Below the pieces are notes generated by a model. The model was given only the letters and a program-made list of their open reading frames with translations. It did no database searches and was not told the origin of the DNA. Positions 10,202 to 23,402 of a stretch of DNA of 64,000 nt are shown here, in pieces (within the stretch, counting starts at the first letter, position 1; every line of letters starts with the position of its first letter). Both the position numbers and the translations under genes were made by a program. Source of the stretch: Coffea arabica (lineage: Eukaryota; Streptophyta; Magnoliopsida; Gentianales; Rubiaceae); the NCBI RefSeq assembly GCF_036785885.1, contig NC_092317.1:8062501-8126500 (forward strand). Reading direction: 5' to 3'.

Positions 10202-11862
10202 TTAGATCTGCATAAGCTCTTCAAACGTTTTCATTGCAGCAGCTGGCAACCCCAGAAGCACATTGACGCTTTTCCTTTCTTTTCCATGAGACAGAAACAG
10301 GCTTACTTCCTTCTCTGGAAGGGCTACAGGCCCTGATAAAACAGGTTCTCCCCATCCAAAATCAGTAGTATGGAAAGATAGCCTAGACCAGGTTGTGATG
10401 AGAAGCGTTGCAGTCAAAGAAGGCCTTACTCTAGTTGCTTCGAAGTAGTCTATAGCAGATCTCATATAACTGTCTTTGACAATTTGGACTGATTCTTGGA
10501 CTAGCTTCACTGCAAATGAAAGTGGATTCCCGACTAGCTCACCTGCGCTGCAAAGTGAATTTGTAAGCACAATTCCATTGCCAAAGTAGCCTTCTGGAAT
10601 TGGGGGATCAAATCTTGATCTTCCATCAACTGCAAAGAGAAGTTTTGTCTTTTGATCAGGCTTCATCTTCAGGGCCTGGCTACGAGATCGCCATATGAAT
10701 GCTGACAGGGCTTCAAATGTGGTGCATTTGGCCAGAGCTCCATCTTCCAAAGCTTTCCTTTTGAGCTTTTCGAGTTTTTCTGGGCCAAAACAGAATGACC
10801 TGTAGTGCATTTCCTCCTTGTAGAGTTCAGCAGTATTTGATGTGTCTTCAATTTCAGCGAATTCATGATGGGGAAATTCTATCTTGGGAGGATTTCGGGC
10901 TTTGAGTATGGTTCTGTCCATAAATGGAGGCACTTTTAAAGGCAGTCCTCTGGCAACTTCACCCCAGGAGTTGACAAATTCCATTGCACCAATCCCATCA
11001 AATATGCAGTGGTTCATGCACAGCCCAAGAACAAATCCTCCACACTTGAACTTAGTCACCTGTAGAGCAAAATCAGTTATCACTCAAAGACCTTAAATTT
11101 CCAGGGTAAAGGAACAATAAACAGCAGGGCAAGCCATATACCGTAAGATTGCACTATTGCAATAATTTCTGTTATGAAAGCTCTACTGAACTTTCAAGGA
11201 TAAAATGTAAATTCAGATGTTCCACTTCTTTTCTTGATCATGTAATATACATGTGACATTGCAAAAGCCTAATTCCTGAATCAAAATCTTTTCCCCTTTT
11301 TTTATTCGCGTCTTTTTTCTTTAACCACAGAGATTTGCTTATATTTTACTCAAAAAATTATTCAAAGATGTAAGTTTGCTGGAGCTAATACTCGAAATAG
11401 AAGTTAAAGACATGTTGTAACCTGAGCAGCCAAAGGAGGAATCTCCAGTACGTTTTTCGCGCCTGGAACATCATAAACCAGCTTTCCGAGAGTAACAGGA
11501 TCAGGCTTTGTGTTGTCGCCGATGTCTTCAATGGTGCAATCTGCTTCAGCCTCAACAAAGACAGCCCCTTCTCCGGTACAATCCACTATCAGCTTTCCCT
11601 CAGGACTAATAGTTAAACGCCCTGCAAGAGGGTGGTACTGAACAAGAACCTTTGATAAAGCATCCCTGATCATCCCTACAGCTTCCTCATTGCCCTTTTC
11701 CCCTGATTTAAAGCAGTAAATTGTACGAACAATCACCGCAATGTTCTGATCAAGATTTGAGAGGAAATACAGGCCCTTCTGTGTTTCTTCAGCTGGAGGG
11801 ATCAAAGTTGGTTGTCCCTGCTTGACGGTGAGCTCAAATGTGTTGCTCTTACCATTCTCCAT
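10202..11862 (-). CDS. HHT1: BAHD acyltransferase, omega-hydroxypalmitate O-feruloyl transferase type
   Basis: Two exons on the minus strand, 11862-11422 and 11059-10202, joined by a phase-0 GT-AG intron after a Gln codon, the conserved BAHD intron position. The product is 432 residues, normal for the family. The catalytic HxxxD motif is HCIFD at residues 164-168 and the structural DFGWG motif is at about 380-384. The N-terminus ([19 protein letters not shown], then [20 protein letters not shown]) is characteristic of the HHT1/ASFT/FHT group. Those cytosolic enzymes transfer feruloyl from feruloyl-CoA to omega-hydroxyacids and fatty alcohols for suberin and root-wax aromatics. Substrate assignment is by family resemblance, since closely related BAHDs differ. 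All key residues are present, so the gene looks functional. A TATA-like sequence lies about 275 bases upstream of the ATG, leaving room for a long leader. Confidence 0.9.
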
Positions 11863-12136
11863 TGCTAAAATTGTTCAAATGACACAATCCTGAGTCAAAA
11901 CACCATGTTAGTGAAATTCAAAGAGATGAAATTTGTGTGTTTAGAGTGTTTCATTCATGCAAATTGCATCAGTGGAGATAAAATCTCATGACTTGTTCAT
12001 AACTAGTAAAGACAGTCGAGAAAAAAAACATGTTCAGATATTTTACCTTCAATAAGCACACACTAGTAAAGAGAGCTTTTCTATCTGTTGGCCGTGCTAA
12101 ACTGAGAATATCATATTTCGGGGAAAGGGATTCAAG

Positions 12137-12146
12137 GAATATATAG
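12137..12146 (-). promoter_or_regulatory. TATA-like box upstream of the BAHD gene
   Basis: Read on the minus strand the sequence is CTATATATTC, 275 bases before the ATG at 11862. The distance implies a leader of about 240 bases or a different start site, so the call is tentative. Confidence 0.4.
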
Positions 12147-12304
12147 GAAGACAATTGCTTGCAAAATTTGAAGATTGTTAAGTTTTGGTTAACAAAGATG
12201 GTCCAATGAAAATGACTAGTACTTTATGATTGGCAAATTTAATTGCTAAGATTCTTCTTGTAGACTTCTAGAGAAAGAAGATATTAGACTAATATATATC
12301 TTTT

Positions 12305-12327
12305 GGGGGGGGGGGGGGGGGGGGGGG
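12305..12327 (+). repeat. G23 homopolymer tract
   Basis: An uninterrupted run of 23 G, preceded by TTTT and followed by TGTT, in AT-rich DNA about 440 bases upstream of the BAHD gene. It could form G-quadruplexes. The exact length is liable to sequencing error. Confidence 0.8.
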
Positions 12328-13799
12328 TGTTAACATTGCCTATTAATTCTTATGTACGTAATCCCATTGTACTTTTGATTTTAGTAAATTTTGTTTTGGT
12401 CATTTGGTGAGGACAAATTCTATATACTCATATTGGTATGGTTAGGCTACTAGCCATGGAACAAAATTTTAGTAACAGTCAAGAGAACATGGCGTAGTAG
12501 AGAAGATCCTGTGGGGTTGGTTGGTAGGGTTGGCGTCCAAATTTTGATTGCTTGATGCATCTAAAATTTGATGCAGCAAAATGCCACGCTACCCCAGATG
12601 ATCACTTTATTCCTAGTTACTTCACTTATAATATATAGCATAACAACAAGAAAAGAAGATTATGACCAAATCTCCACAACATCATGGTTTTGTAATTAAG
12701 TTGGCACTTTTTTTGCCTAGATTGATGGCAATTCACCCCAACATTACTCAAGAATCAAAAAGTGTTTTGGGTTTCTTGAGGGTTATGCTCTGTTGAAAAC
12801 AGCCAAGGAGAACATGTCACAGCATCAAGGCATTAGCTAATGTTGTGATTTTTATTATTTTCCCTTTTCCTTATTTTCTCCTAAAATCTCTTCCTCTCCA
12901 TTATAAGTCCTTTTCTTTTTTCTTCTTTCATCTCACTCTCTTCTTCATTTTTCTCAATACATTTCATGCTAAGTTACATATATCTTCTGGTATCTTTTTT
13001 TAATTTTCATGTATGACCTAAATTAGAGGAATTATTTTCTTATGTATGTGTTGAAAAGAGGAAAAGAAGACCACACTTCTGCATGGGTTTACCTCTAACT
13101 TTCTGTTAGGATGATTAGTTAGTTAATGGGGCTTACCAAATGTGTAAGCACAGCCCTTTTTGATCTTTTAATCTCTGATAAGTTGACAATTAGATTGAGC
13201 AAGTTGCTGCATGAGAATTCTGAAAAAGATAGATTATGTAAGAACAATAATAATTGATTTGAAAGCCATGGCTGAAAGTAAAAAAAAACCCATATATCTC
13301 ATGTGCGTTGATATTATTGTAGCCTAACAAACTCAAAGAAAAACTTTTAAATCTTAGACTAGAACAGAATAGCAAACTTAAGAACTTAATATATGAGTTT
13401 GGTTTAGTTGGTGCACACCCTACCCTCATCCAGAACAACAGCACTTACCTAACTTAATCACAAGGTTTTTGTTCATTATTGCAAAAAAAATTTAAAATTT
13501 TTTTTGCAATTATCATTGCAAATTTGTTCCTCCCACATATGGTAACGTTGAGGGACAAAAAAATTTACTTTCAAAATTTTGTTTATTGCTTGAGATTAGG
13601 GGGAAATAAAAGACTTTTTGCTCACTTACATTAGCTTGGTAGCACTGCCAAAAAATAATTCCTAATTATGCCAAAGCTATGTTTTGAGTAATAATCACGA
13701 AATTAGTCAATATCTAAGCAATATTTCAGGGCAAAAATCCAGTGCTATTGGATTGGCTTTCTTCTTCTCTTCTTCGTCTTCTTCCTCTTCCTCTTCTTC
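12328..13799. other. intergenic region between BAHD and DEK genes
   Basis: AT-rich DNA with pyrimidine-rich patches near 12850-12960 and 13757-13820. No gene or delimited element was found. Confidence 0.4.
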
Positions 13800-14090
13800 T
13801 TTCTTCCCTTTTTTTTTCCCTATTGATAGCTATAATTGGGAGAAATAGTCCCAAATTGTGATCTCAGATTCTGACGCATATTCTCACTTCTGAATTCAAC
13901 ATTTCGGCTTTATCTCAGACTATATTATGCAGACAAGACAATTTTGCTTCTTCCCTTGCTTTCCTGTTGATAGCTATGATTGTGAGAAATAGTCCCAAAT
14001 GGTGATATCAGATTCTGACGCATATTCTCACTTCTGAATTCAACATTTCGACCTTATCTGAGACTATATTATGCAGACAAGACAATTTTG
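13800..14090 (+). repeat. two tandem copies of a ~144-bp unit
   Basis: GATAGCTATAATTG begins near 13825 and GATAGCTATGATTG near 13969. The copies remain alike through GATTCTGACGCATATTCTCA and end with GACAAGACAATTTTG. They differ at a few scattered bases. No open frame runs through them. Confidence 0.85.
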
Positions 14091-14118
14091 AGATTGCAAT
14101 AAAGTTGTCATTCGATTA

Positions 14119-14257
14119 GTGTTTGGATTGGATTTTTCTACCAAAAAATTTTTATGTTTTCCACGAACACGTTTCTTAATCACCTTTTGATCTCATATAT
14201 ATCAAATCGTTACAGTATATTTTTCTAGAAAAGCTGCAGAAAATATCAATCCAAACA
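14119..14257. mobile_element. short MITE of the TGTTTGGAT family
   Basis: Starts GTGTTTGGATTGG and ends ATCAATCCAAACA, with internal TTACAGTATA. This is one of several copies here of a ~140-170-bp family with TGTTTGGA termini and a (C)TACAGTA motif. Confidence 0.6.
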
Positions 14258-15681
14258 TTTTTCAGAACCATGCAAAGCTTCCAACGTTTTTAAGATAAAC
14301 TTAAACCATACATGCTGTGCAAGGAATCAAGGACAGCAGCACCAGTGGAAACATCAGGTCAAGGATATACATATGATCAGATCACACCGACTATGACGTT
14401 AAAATGCAGCCAAAACCCACCAGAGACAGAAATCCCTTTTATTCTCTTATCAAGAAGAACTAATTAAGAACAAAACTGTCATAGTTATAAGATAACAAGT
14501 GAGACAGAAGATCTATGCATCTGATAGATATGATACTCATCAATTTGGAATTAACAGACATTGATGAAATGATTTTTAACGCCAACCACCTATGATAGAT
14601 AGTAAAATCCCACTTATGAGAGATGGATTTCATCACATGGATTTGATATTCTTTTCCTTTAACTACGAGTAGTCTGCGTTTATTTAATGGAATCATGAGC
14701 GTTCCTGTGAAATTGCTAGATTAATATATACAATTATCTATAGAGGAAATTTTTAGGAACACAAAAGGTGTCATTTCAGCTCGTGCTTTAGATATTGTTT
14801 ACATTTGATTTTACAACCCTTTTTTTTCTCTTTTACATTACAGCAAGGTTATTTAATTTTTTTTTTTTTTTTTTGTTTTATCAAGCGATAGCACGGTTAT
14901 TTTACCTACTCGAAGGATTTAGGTATTTGCTTGACACAATCATATCCGAAAATTTACTGTACTTTTTTTTTAATTGTGGAGGAATGTAGTTTATTCTATT
15001 TTTACAATGATTCCACTAAGTAAACTAGAAATAGGATAGCAACTTGACAACGACGCTATTTCCAAAGCAAGCAAGAAGAATGCTTCCAGGAGCAAGCATC
15101 TTGTTAATAACTGAAAAACCAAAATTACTACTACAAGCAAAAGTAAAAAGAGTTGCACACATTACAGGCTTAATGGCTTGCAGCGCATCAATATCAAAAT
15201 GAAAACTCAAGACATTGAAGATAAGTAAAAGACCGTACTTTCAAATCCACCCTTCTCACTGTAAAATGTCTCATCTATGTGTCAAAGAACAGTATAAAAA
15301 TTACAAATCTAAGTTCACTGAACCCACTTCTGGAAAATTTCCTAGGTGTTTTACAGAGTTTAACATCAAATAAATACAACTACATCAATTTCATGCTCAA
15401 GCTATAAGCTAAAGATAGGAAGGGGATTAGAATGTAAAAAATCCCTAATGGTGAGATTTCATCCAAAGTACAGACACACAGTTAAATGTTATATGATACA
15501 GGTGACCTATTCCGCCTTCATCTGTAAGAAGTTTGACAGAAGGAAATGATACCGCAGTTGCAGTTGTGCTGCACACCCCCATCTGATAAAAGTCCCTTGT
15601 ACAACGCTTCTCATCATCATACTGAACAACTAATTCAAACTGATACATTCCTCATCCACGGCATATGCTTGGATTTTAAAT
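14258..15681. other. intergenic DNA and probable DEK 3' UTR
   Basis: The last ~250 bases before 15682 are likely the 3' UTR of the minus-strand DEK gene. The remainder holds T-runs near 14820-14875 and no gene. Confidence 0.4.
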
Positions 15682-18600
15682 TTAAGCATCATTGTCATCA
15701 TCCTCATCTTTCTCATGATTACTCCCAGCCTCAGCTTCCTCATCATCTTCCTCATCTTCCTCGTCGGTCATGTTATTTATAACCTCAGTAATTATAGCCT
15801 TAACTTCAGACTTTCGGTGCATTAGATCCACTCCAAAGTGGGTTCCTGAAGGCAATAAAGTCAACCAACTTAGCAACCACAAGTGTAACTTAAAGAGTCC
15901 GAATCATATGATTCCATTAAAAACATACCAAGTTGCCTGAGAATATCAGATAAGGTTGCCTGCAATTAAGTAAGTACAAAGATTAATAATAGACTCCACG
16001 CTGTCAGAAATAATTATGCTCCATAGAGAACAACAGAGACCACTTACAGTGTTAAAATCCACTTCCTTCAAAATGGCAACTACTACTTTATGCATTTCCT
16101 CATTGCTGGGTTCTGCCTTAGCCTTCTTGTCACTCTTTGATTTCCCTGAAAGTCTCAAAGCAAGTTATAACATGTTCACAGCATACCAATGGACGTGACG
16201 TTCTTTCGGAAAAGTGAACAATCATGCAGCAAATATTTGCAACAAATATGCCCAGATGCAATTACGCCACACAATGCATGCATCTTGGAACTTTCAAAAA
16301 ATTGAGTGAATTTTACAACCAATCTCATATAAGGTCATTACTCTTATGAACTAACATCAATAACATACTAACCACTAGTCAAGCATAAACGCTAGTAGTC
16401 CAAAATCAAGGACAGAATCCTCAAACATTCCGAAGCCATACAGTGCAATGCATGGATGCAGTAAAATGATAATGATGAATGGCAATAAAACTCTGAACTA
16501 TGCTATCAGTATTTGAATAAGATTTTGGATCAAACTATATTAAACAATAAACAACACACCTTGATCTTTTCCTGAACCCTTTGCCGAAGAGTTGCTTGAC
16601 TGCTTAATACTTGAAGCTTTTTCTTTCCCAGAAGCATCACGTACTTTCTCGCTCTCCTTTTCAACCTTCTGTTTCTTAGAAGATGAAACTTTGGACTTCT
16701 CCTTTGAGTCAGATTCAGTAGCAACTTTCTTAGATCCTGAACTGACTGTTTTTTTGGCACTTTTACCAGAGGTTTTGGGAGATTTGGCTGGGCTCTCTTT
16801 CTTCACTGCCTTAGACTTCTCCCTGCTATTATCACCAGATTCCTTCTTCACACTCTTCTTAGAAGCACTTTTCTCACTTGGCTTCTGCTTGGGTTCCTCG
16901 TGATCTTCTTCAACATCTTCATCTGACTTGCTCTGCTCATTATCACTTTCTGCTTTGACAACTGCATCACTATCCTCATCCCCCAAAGATTCTTGTTTGC
17001 TGTCAGAATGCTCAAACGCATCATCTTCTTCATCCTCAGTTGAGGAACGCTTGCGCTTTTCCCCAACTTCAGAATCCTGTTTTTGTTTCTGAAATTGAGT
17101 AGAAATAACATTACCAGTATTGGCAACAAACAAAAAAAGCCAAAGAAATCGGAACAAAACCATGACCTGCCAAATGATCTATGTATTTGATAACATACTA
17201 CATGCTTTCAAGATACTAAAAACTAGTAGCACTTTGATCTCAAAAAACTAAATTTGATAACCTTTCTCATGATAAAAAAAAAAAAACATTTTCTGTGCAG
17301 CACAGCAGGACTTACAGAAATATTATACAGGAAACTGGCATCTTAGCTTGACAACAAAGAAACTTCAGTATCATGAAGCAGATAATAAATATTACTTAAT
17401 GGACCCTGAAGGGCCACTTCCTTTTACCTGGCTTATCTAATCAGAAATTAATGGAATCACAAGGCTGTTTCCAAAAGAAAACAGCTGGATTCAGCTATGA
17501 GTTACTTGAAAGATGAAAGCAAAGGAAACTATACACACCAGACCATAACAGTCAAATCAGACATCTCTCAGTAATCCCAGAGACAAATGTTACAATCAAT
17601 CTCTAAACCCAAACAAAGAAAATAAAAAAGTTGAAAATTAACTCTGTTACAACCTAGGCCTGGACAACATAACAAGATCATCCATGATCCAGGAAAGAAT
17701 GAAGTTGCTCACAAAAACTTCATCCTAACATACGTAAACAGACAACTCAAGATAAACTCCAGAAACCCCTCTTGCTAAACAACAGCAAAAATTCCAATTA
17801 TACCACTATCCAAACCCATCAAAAGTAGGACCATACTCGCTGGAGAACACTACACGAAATCCATTTTTGTGGAAGGGACATCCCATTAATGCCCCAAGCA
17901 AGCAGTTCCAGTAGCTAATGACAAAACCCTTTGCTCTAACTGAAACTCTACCATTCTCCAGTAAGAGTCTTCAATCTTGCAGGGCATTTATTTTAGTTGG
18001 TAAAAGAGATGGAGAAAAGAACAGTTATTGCTTATATCATCTACATGCCAAAAAGAGATTCATCCGCAAGCTATGTAAATTATCATGGGTTCCTTTTACC
18101 AAAGAAAAAGCTTTCTGATAACATGACAAACCAAAGAAACATTTAGGCATCCTCCATTGGCAAGTACAAAGACAACAATCTACTTAAATGACGCAGAATG
18201 TCCACTGATTACTGGAAATACATTGAATTGGCATTGTAAATACAATACCACCCATTCAACAGGTTCATCTACGTGAAAAATCTATATGTACCAGATCTTT
18301 TCCCGTACACTGTTCTGGCAATCATATAAATGACACTAACCTTTGCTGACTTTCCTGTAGCTGCATCCGAAGGGCCTGAAGTTTTACTTGTTGATGCTTT
18401 CACCTTCCGTCTCTTACCCTTCTGAGATAAACAAACAACTTTAAGAACAAGAATGACCTATTAACTCTGCAGGAAAAGACAGCCAAATATTCAACCTAGA
18501 GAGAGAGAGAGAGAGAGAGATGTTTGAGTAACTCACCTGTTCCTGGTCAGCAAGCAAAACCTCTGTGGTAGCATGTGGGGATTCCAAGAACTCCAATAAC

Positions 18601-21563
18601 TTTGCTGAAAGATCTTCCTACGGAAGTGTACAAGATTGATTAAAAATAAATGGATGCTTCAACAAATAACATAACCATCAGGGAAGTAAGCAGCAACTTG
18701 CCTTCTTTGCAACAGCTTTGTTCAACCGAATATTGAGGATATCACAAAAGACAAACAATCTGTCCTTAACACATTTGTCAAGCTTCTCCTTGACTTTTGC
18801 CCTTTGCTTTTCCTCCTGAAGACGTCAAACAAGGAAGATTATATAATGTCAGCATAATGATCAGTAAATCACAACCCATTCATCTAGGCGTACACATAAA
18901 CTTGCTACATCAGATTACCCACTTAAAATATACCCAAGTTCACAAATTATTCATGACTATGGCTTTGAAAAAACAGAAGCAAAAACCATACAAACAACTT
19001 GATCTTTTAGCTTATGGTGGAAAGCAAATGAACAGAATAAAGTAGAATACTTGTCCTTAAAAAATTTTCTCCCAGTTACCCCAGTTTCAAATGACAAGGA
19101 CCTTCCCAGTTTTAGATCCATCTTCAGATTCCCACGTGTCCACAAGGTCAATGGCTCATACAGGCTTATTAATTATCATGCAGCAGCAGGGTAGTTGATT
19201 TGTCAACCCAATAGATCCAAATACAACCAATTGGCATAACATGCTCAAGGGAGTTGGATGATTTACAGCCAAGAACCACTGATTTCATGAATAAAACACC
19301 ACATGTGAACATTTAACAGCCATCAGAAACTGCACAACCCACAGCAAGAGAGATACAAATCCAACCATTTCGCATAAAAAGCTTTACCAAAAAGACCAAT
19401 AATAACAAGAAATAAAGGACCAAGAGTTCCACGTGATTTTTACCTCATTTTCTGTCCAGACAAAGCCTGAAAACATGCCTATGTTTTTCTTCAAAGTCTG
19501 TGCCTGCATCACAAGACAAAAATACTTTACAAGGACAAAATACCTCTCATTCCCAAATGAGCTTACAAAAAGAAAGTGACAAGTACATAAGGCACCATAC
19601 GCATACCATTTGGCAGCCATTTCTAGTTTAACTACAAAATAGCTAATTGAATAATGCAATCCTAAAAAAAAAACAATGAATATTTTGGGTTAAAAAAAAA
19701 GAGAAACTCACCCTTCCTTTCTTGCCAAAGAGAATGTAGTGAAGCATCTGTAGAGTGTCATCAGCTTTTCTTTTTGATAGCTTATATGCCACTGAAACAA
19801 TTCACAAGATCAATCTTAAAAGGTGAAACCTTTTCCAAGGAAGTATAACATATAGACAATAACACAACAGCCACAAGCGAAAGAAATTCTACTATGCTAG
19901 GGACAAAAGGATCTAAGAAAACTAAATAATCCAATTTAGCATTTCTCAACAGCAATAACAAACACTAAACTAAGGCATTGAGGAATTCTAAGAAGTTAAA
20001 AATGAATGTGCCTACAAGATACCAGGAAGAGAAGCCTTTGACCACTTATCCTTCCAATCTGCTAAAACTATTCTCAAATATCAACAGACAGAACCATATC
20101 AGGCATACGATTTACAAATCTAATTTTACTCAATAAGATAACAAAGTCAAAACCTCTAATTGTAACTTACAAAACTCCAAATCAATTTGTCACCAAGTTT
20201 CCAAATTATACCTCCTATGCTGTGGTAAACACGATGTAGCTACAATAGGTTTCCCTTCTTTCAACATAGCCAGAATATGGGCATTTCAAAGATTTCTGAC
20301 CAAACTCATGAGAAACCTTAAATTGTGAATTAATAAGAGTTCATAGGCCCTTTCTTCCTCCATGACTAGTTTTGTGTGCTATCAATAAGACTGAATCAAC
20401 ATCTTTTAGCCACCATGATAACACCAACAAACAGAGAACTCACCTAGTACTAAAACCCTTAAAGCACCACTGCACACCGAAAACCACAAAAAAGAATTTA
20501 ACCCTGCTCAGGCTTAAATCTCAGAGCTGTCTCCAAACAGTCACAATTCATAAACCACTCTTTCAGTTCTCTTTCCTGGACACCCTGAATCTCAACATTC
20601 ATTACAAAAATTAAAAAAGGCACACTTGGAATGTCCACAACAAAACAGAAGCATTCTCTTGCATGAGAATGACAAGAACCACCTAGAAAACTTGTACTAT
20701 TGTACATAGACATAAACATCTACACCCATCGACAACAAAGTATCCAGACAAAAAGAAAAATCACTACAAGTCTAAAACTTTAATCCATGAGAACAATAAA
20801 GGCCCTAAGTTTCTGACACCAACCACATCATGACAACTTTAAATTATTCAGCTTATGAATATGCAAGATAACCACAATTAAGGGTCGAACAAGCCTCAAA
20901 TAGTCAAACTCATAAAACTCTTAACTATTAACTGCATTTCACTGAACTAAAATAAAATTATCACAGTGAAATGATACCATTAGGAATGTCCTTTAGCGGC
21001 GTGCCTTGACCCTGCAAAAGGAAAAAAAATTACACAAAAACCAAATGAATTTCGAAACAAAATTTTGCCAATTAATTCACTTAATATTCAAATCCCATAC
21101 TGAAAGAATAAAAAATCAGTGCCTTCTCAATAGCTATCGGTTTTGGCGACGCACTCCTTCCGGCAGAAGTCTCGGTATATCTCTCCACAGTCTTCCTCTC
21201 CCTGGTGGGCCTCTCAATCGCCGGTGTCGCAGGTGAAACCTTCTCTTTCACTTTCTTAGCGCTCTTCTTCACTTTCTTCTTCTCCTTCTTATCCTCCTCT
21301 TCTTCTTCTTCCTCAACCTTTTCCTCTTCTCCATCCTCCTGCTCTACTTTCTCCTCTTTCTCTTCCTTCTTATCAACTTCCATCTCATCTTTTCCTCCCT
21401 CTTCTTCCACCTCTTTCTCCGGCAACTTCTCTTCACCCGCTGCGGCTTCTTTTACCCCTTCTCCACCATTTTTCACAGCAGCATCCGCATCCTCCTCTTC
21501 CTCCTCCTCCTTCTCCTCCTTTCCTGGCTGTTTCTCCTCGAGGGTTTCTTTCTCAGAATCCAT
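15682..21563 (-). CDS. DEK: DEK domain-containing chromatin protein
   Basis: Eleven exons on the minus strand: 21563-21123, 21011-20978, 19791-19712, 19503-19444, 18815-18702, 18617-18537, 18421-18341, 17088-16560, 16145-16048, 15959-15929 and 15845-15682. Phases agree throughout and give 570 residues. Residues 1-147 are Glu/Lys-rich. GTPLKDIPN and VAYKLSKRKADDTLQMLH start the conserved DEK core, then a SAP-like segment covers about residues 216-262 (KLDKCVKDRLFVFCDILNI to KLLEFLESP). A long Lys/Ser/Glu linker follows, and the DEK C-terminal domain lies at about 487-542 (EEMHKVVVAILKEVDFNT, then ATLSDILRQL and HFGVDLMHRKSEVK). The tail is acidic. Plant DEK proteins are nuclear, bind DNA and histones, and affect nucleosome occupancy, transcription and stress tolerance. 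Introns 1 and 5 use GC rather than GT donors. Intron 5 has a textbook AAG|GCAAGT. Intron 1 (AAG|GCACTG) is inferred because the only nearby GT breaks the frame. The protein is otherwise complete. Confidence 0.92.
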
Positions 21564-21960
21564 GAATCAAAATTCACCAACAAAAACCAAAAGGGCTTGT
21601 CGGGAGAACAAAAAATTGACAATAGATTATACTACAAGGAAGTAGAGTAAAAGTAAAACCCCTGGTCTGGGATTTTAGGGCTTTAGGGGAAAGGGGGTTT
21701 TGGTTTTGGGTTAATTTTTTGATCGTTCGAAGAAGAAATCGAGTGAGAGTAGGGGATGAGAGAGAGAGAGAGGAAGCGGTAAAAGCATAAAAATAAAATG
21801 ACGAGAAAGGGGTTTTGGGGGGAGGCAAATTTTGGGAAAAATTTTTGGGGGAGGCGGGGAGATTTGTGGTTGGGTGGGAGGGGGCTTGGAGTTTTGAAAA
21901 TTTTCGTGAAATTCGGTGCCGATTCAATTTACCGGGTTGATTCGCCTAGTTGGCTCAGTT
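21564..21960 (-). promoter_or_regulatory. DEK 5' leader and core promoter region
   Basis: Read on the minus strand, a CT-rich patch (21753-21775, a Y-patch-like CTCTCTCTCTCTC) and several CCCTAAA-like phrases precede the ATG. No TATA box is obvious, in line with a broadly expressed chromatin gene. The 117-codon open frame here has no homology signature and is not called as a gene. Confidence 0.45.
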
Positions 21961-22059
21961 GAGCTTTTGGGGATTTGGGTCTCTCCGGTCGCCTTTCTCC
22001 TATTTGCTGCAACTTTGATTTGTTTCCCTCTATTCAATGAAGATAATGGCTTGAATTTT

Positions 22060-22400
22060 AAATTTTTGAAATCATTATAATTTAATGGTCAATAATACTC
22101 ATTTTACATTTCAACTCTAAGGTCAATAATACTCAATTCAGTAATTAAATTTAATAAATTCAGATTTAAATATATTCAAATGTATTTAATAACTAAAAAT
22201 TAAATATTTGAATAATTAAGTGGTACTAAATTTTTTAGACAAAATTTACTCTAAAAAATAAATGATAATCTATTCATTCATTACTTAATATGATATATAC
22301 TCAAATGTGCTAAATTTAGTACTTAACAATTCAATAATTTAATACATTCAAACTTTAAATTTCAGTTTTCAAACTTCAATTTTATCAAACGTATCCTAAA
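22060..22400. repeat. dispersed AT-rich repeat, copy 1
   Basis: Shares long stretches with 25252-25545 in the same orientation, including AATATGATATATACTCAAA, TTTAGTACTTAA and a closing ATCAAACGTATCCTAAA. The ends are weakly inverted (TTGATAA versus ATCAAA), suggesting a decayed MITE. Confidence 0.6.
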
Positions 22401-23402
22401 TTTAGCTTAAGAGTATGATACTGGAAAAGAACCTGTAAAAAGTCCTTATGTAGTATTATTTTATGTATAGTTGTAGTTTTATCATTTATGAAACTTTGGA
22501 CAACTATAATTGTCTTATATTCGATCATTATATTATCTAGCGTATAATTATAATATTATATTATTATACTGAATATATGCTAAATATTTATTTATTTATA
22601 TTAATATTTAAAAAATATAATAATATAATGTGATTGTATATACCAAATAAAGAAGCAAGTATGAGAAGCATATAAAACCGGATGAAAGCACAACAGCGTG
22701 TATATTGTCTGACATTAATGCAAGGGAAACGCAAATGGACTATGAGCCTGTTTTCAACCAATAGCAGATTTATTCATTGGTTAGTGGGAACACGAGCCGC
22801 TAATGACCAAAGAACAATTTTTTTCTAGGCATAGAATTTTTTAAAAATAAATAATTTTTATTTACTTTTTTATCAATATGCTCATACTAATCAAAAGAAA
22901 ACATATATTTGATAAAAAAACTATTTGAACCCAGATAATAGATAGAAATTCAATATAAATATGTATCCGTGAGTGATTTGCTAACAATTTCTCCTAATAT
23001 ACATAATCCATCACTTTAATGATAATTACACGTGCAAACTTAATACCTTAAGGAGCTTAGTGAATTAATCTAAGATAATTAATGAGTTGTAAAACATTGT
23101 TGGTTAATTATATCCTCTTGTTTTAATTATTGAGTATTTATGTCACTATTTCATATTTCTTACTAGGTGTCTATTATTATTTCCATACTACTATTATTTT
23201 TTTCATCTGATTTTGATTTTTTTCAAAGACAGTTTTAGAGAAGTCAAAATTGAAATAAAAAACCATGTATGTTATACCCTATAATTTTGCCCTTTTTAAG
23301 CTTTAGAACAGTTAAATATCAAGTGAAAAATAGTTGAGAACATCACATAACAAATTTTATAAAATAAGTTACAAAGACGAGTCCAAAAAATCAGTTGGGT
23401 AC
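22401..23402. other. AT-rich intergenic DNA
   Basis: No gene or delimited element was found. Confidence 0.4.

Noticed and set aside
16592..16903. 103-codon plus-strand frame
   Set aside because: Antisense shadow of DEK exon 8.
21205..21645. 146-codon plus-strand frame
   Set aside because: Antisense shadow of the Glu/Lys-rich DEK exon 1.
21574..21927. 117-codon minus-strand frame upstream of DEK
   Set aside because: Lies in the leader/promoter, low information content, and does not join DEK in frame.
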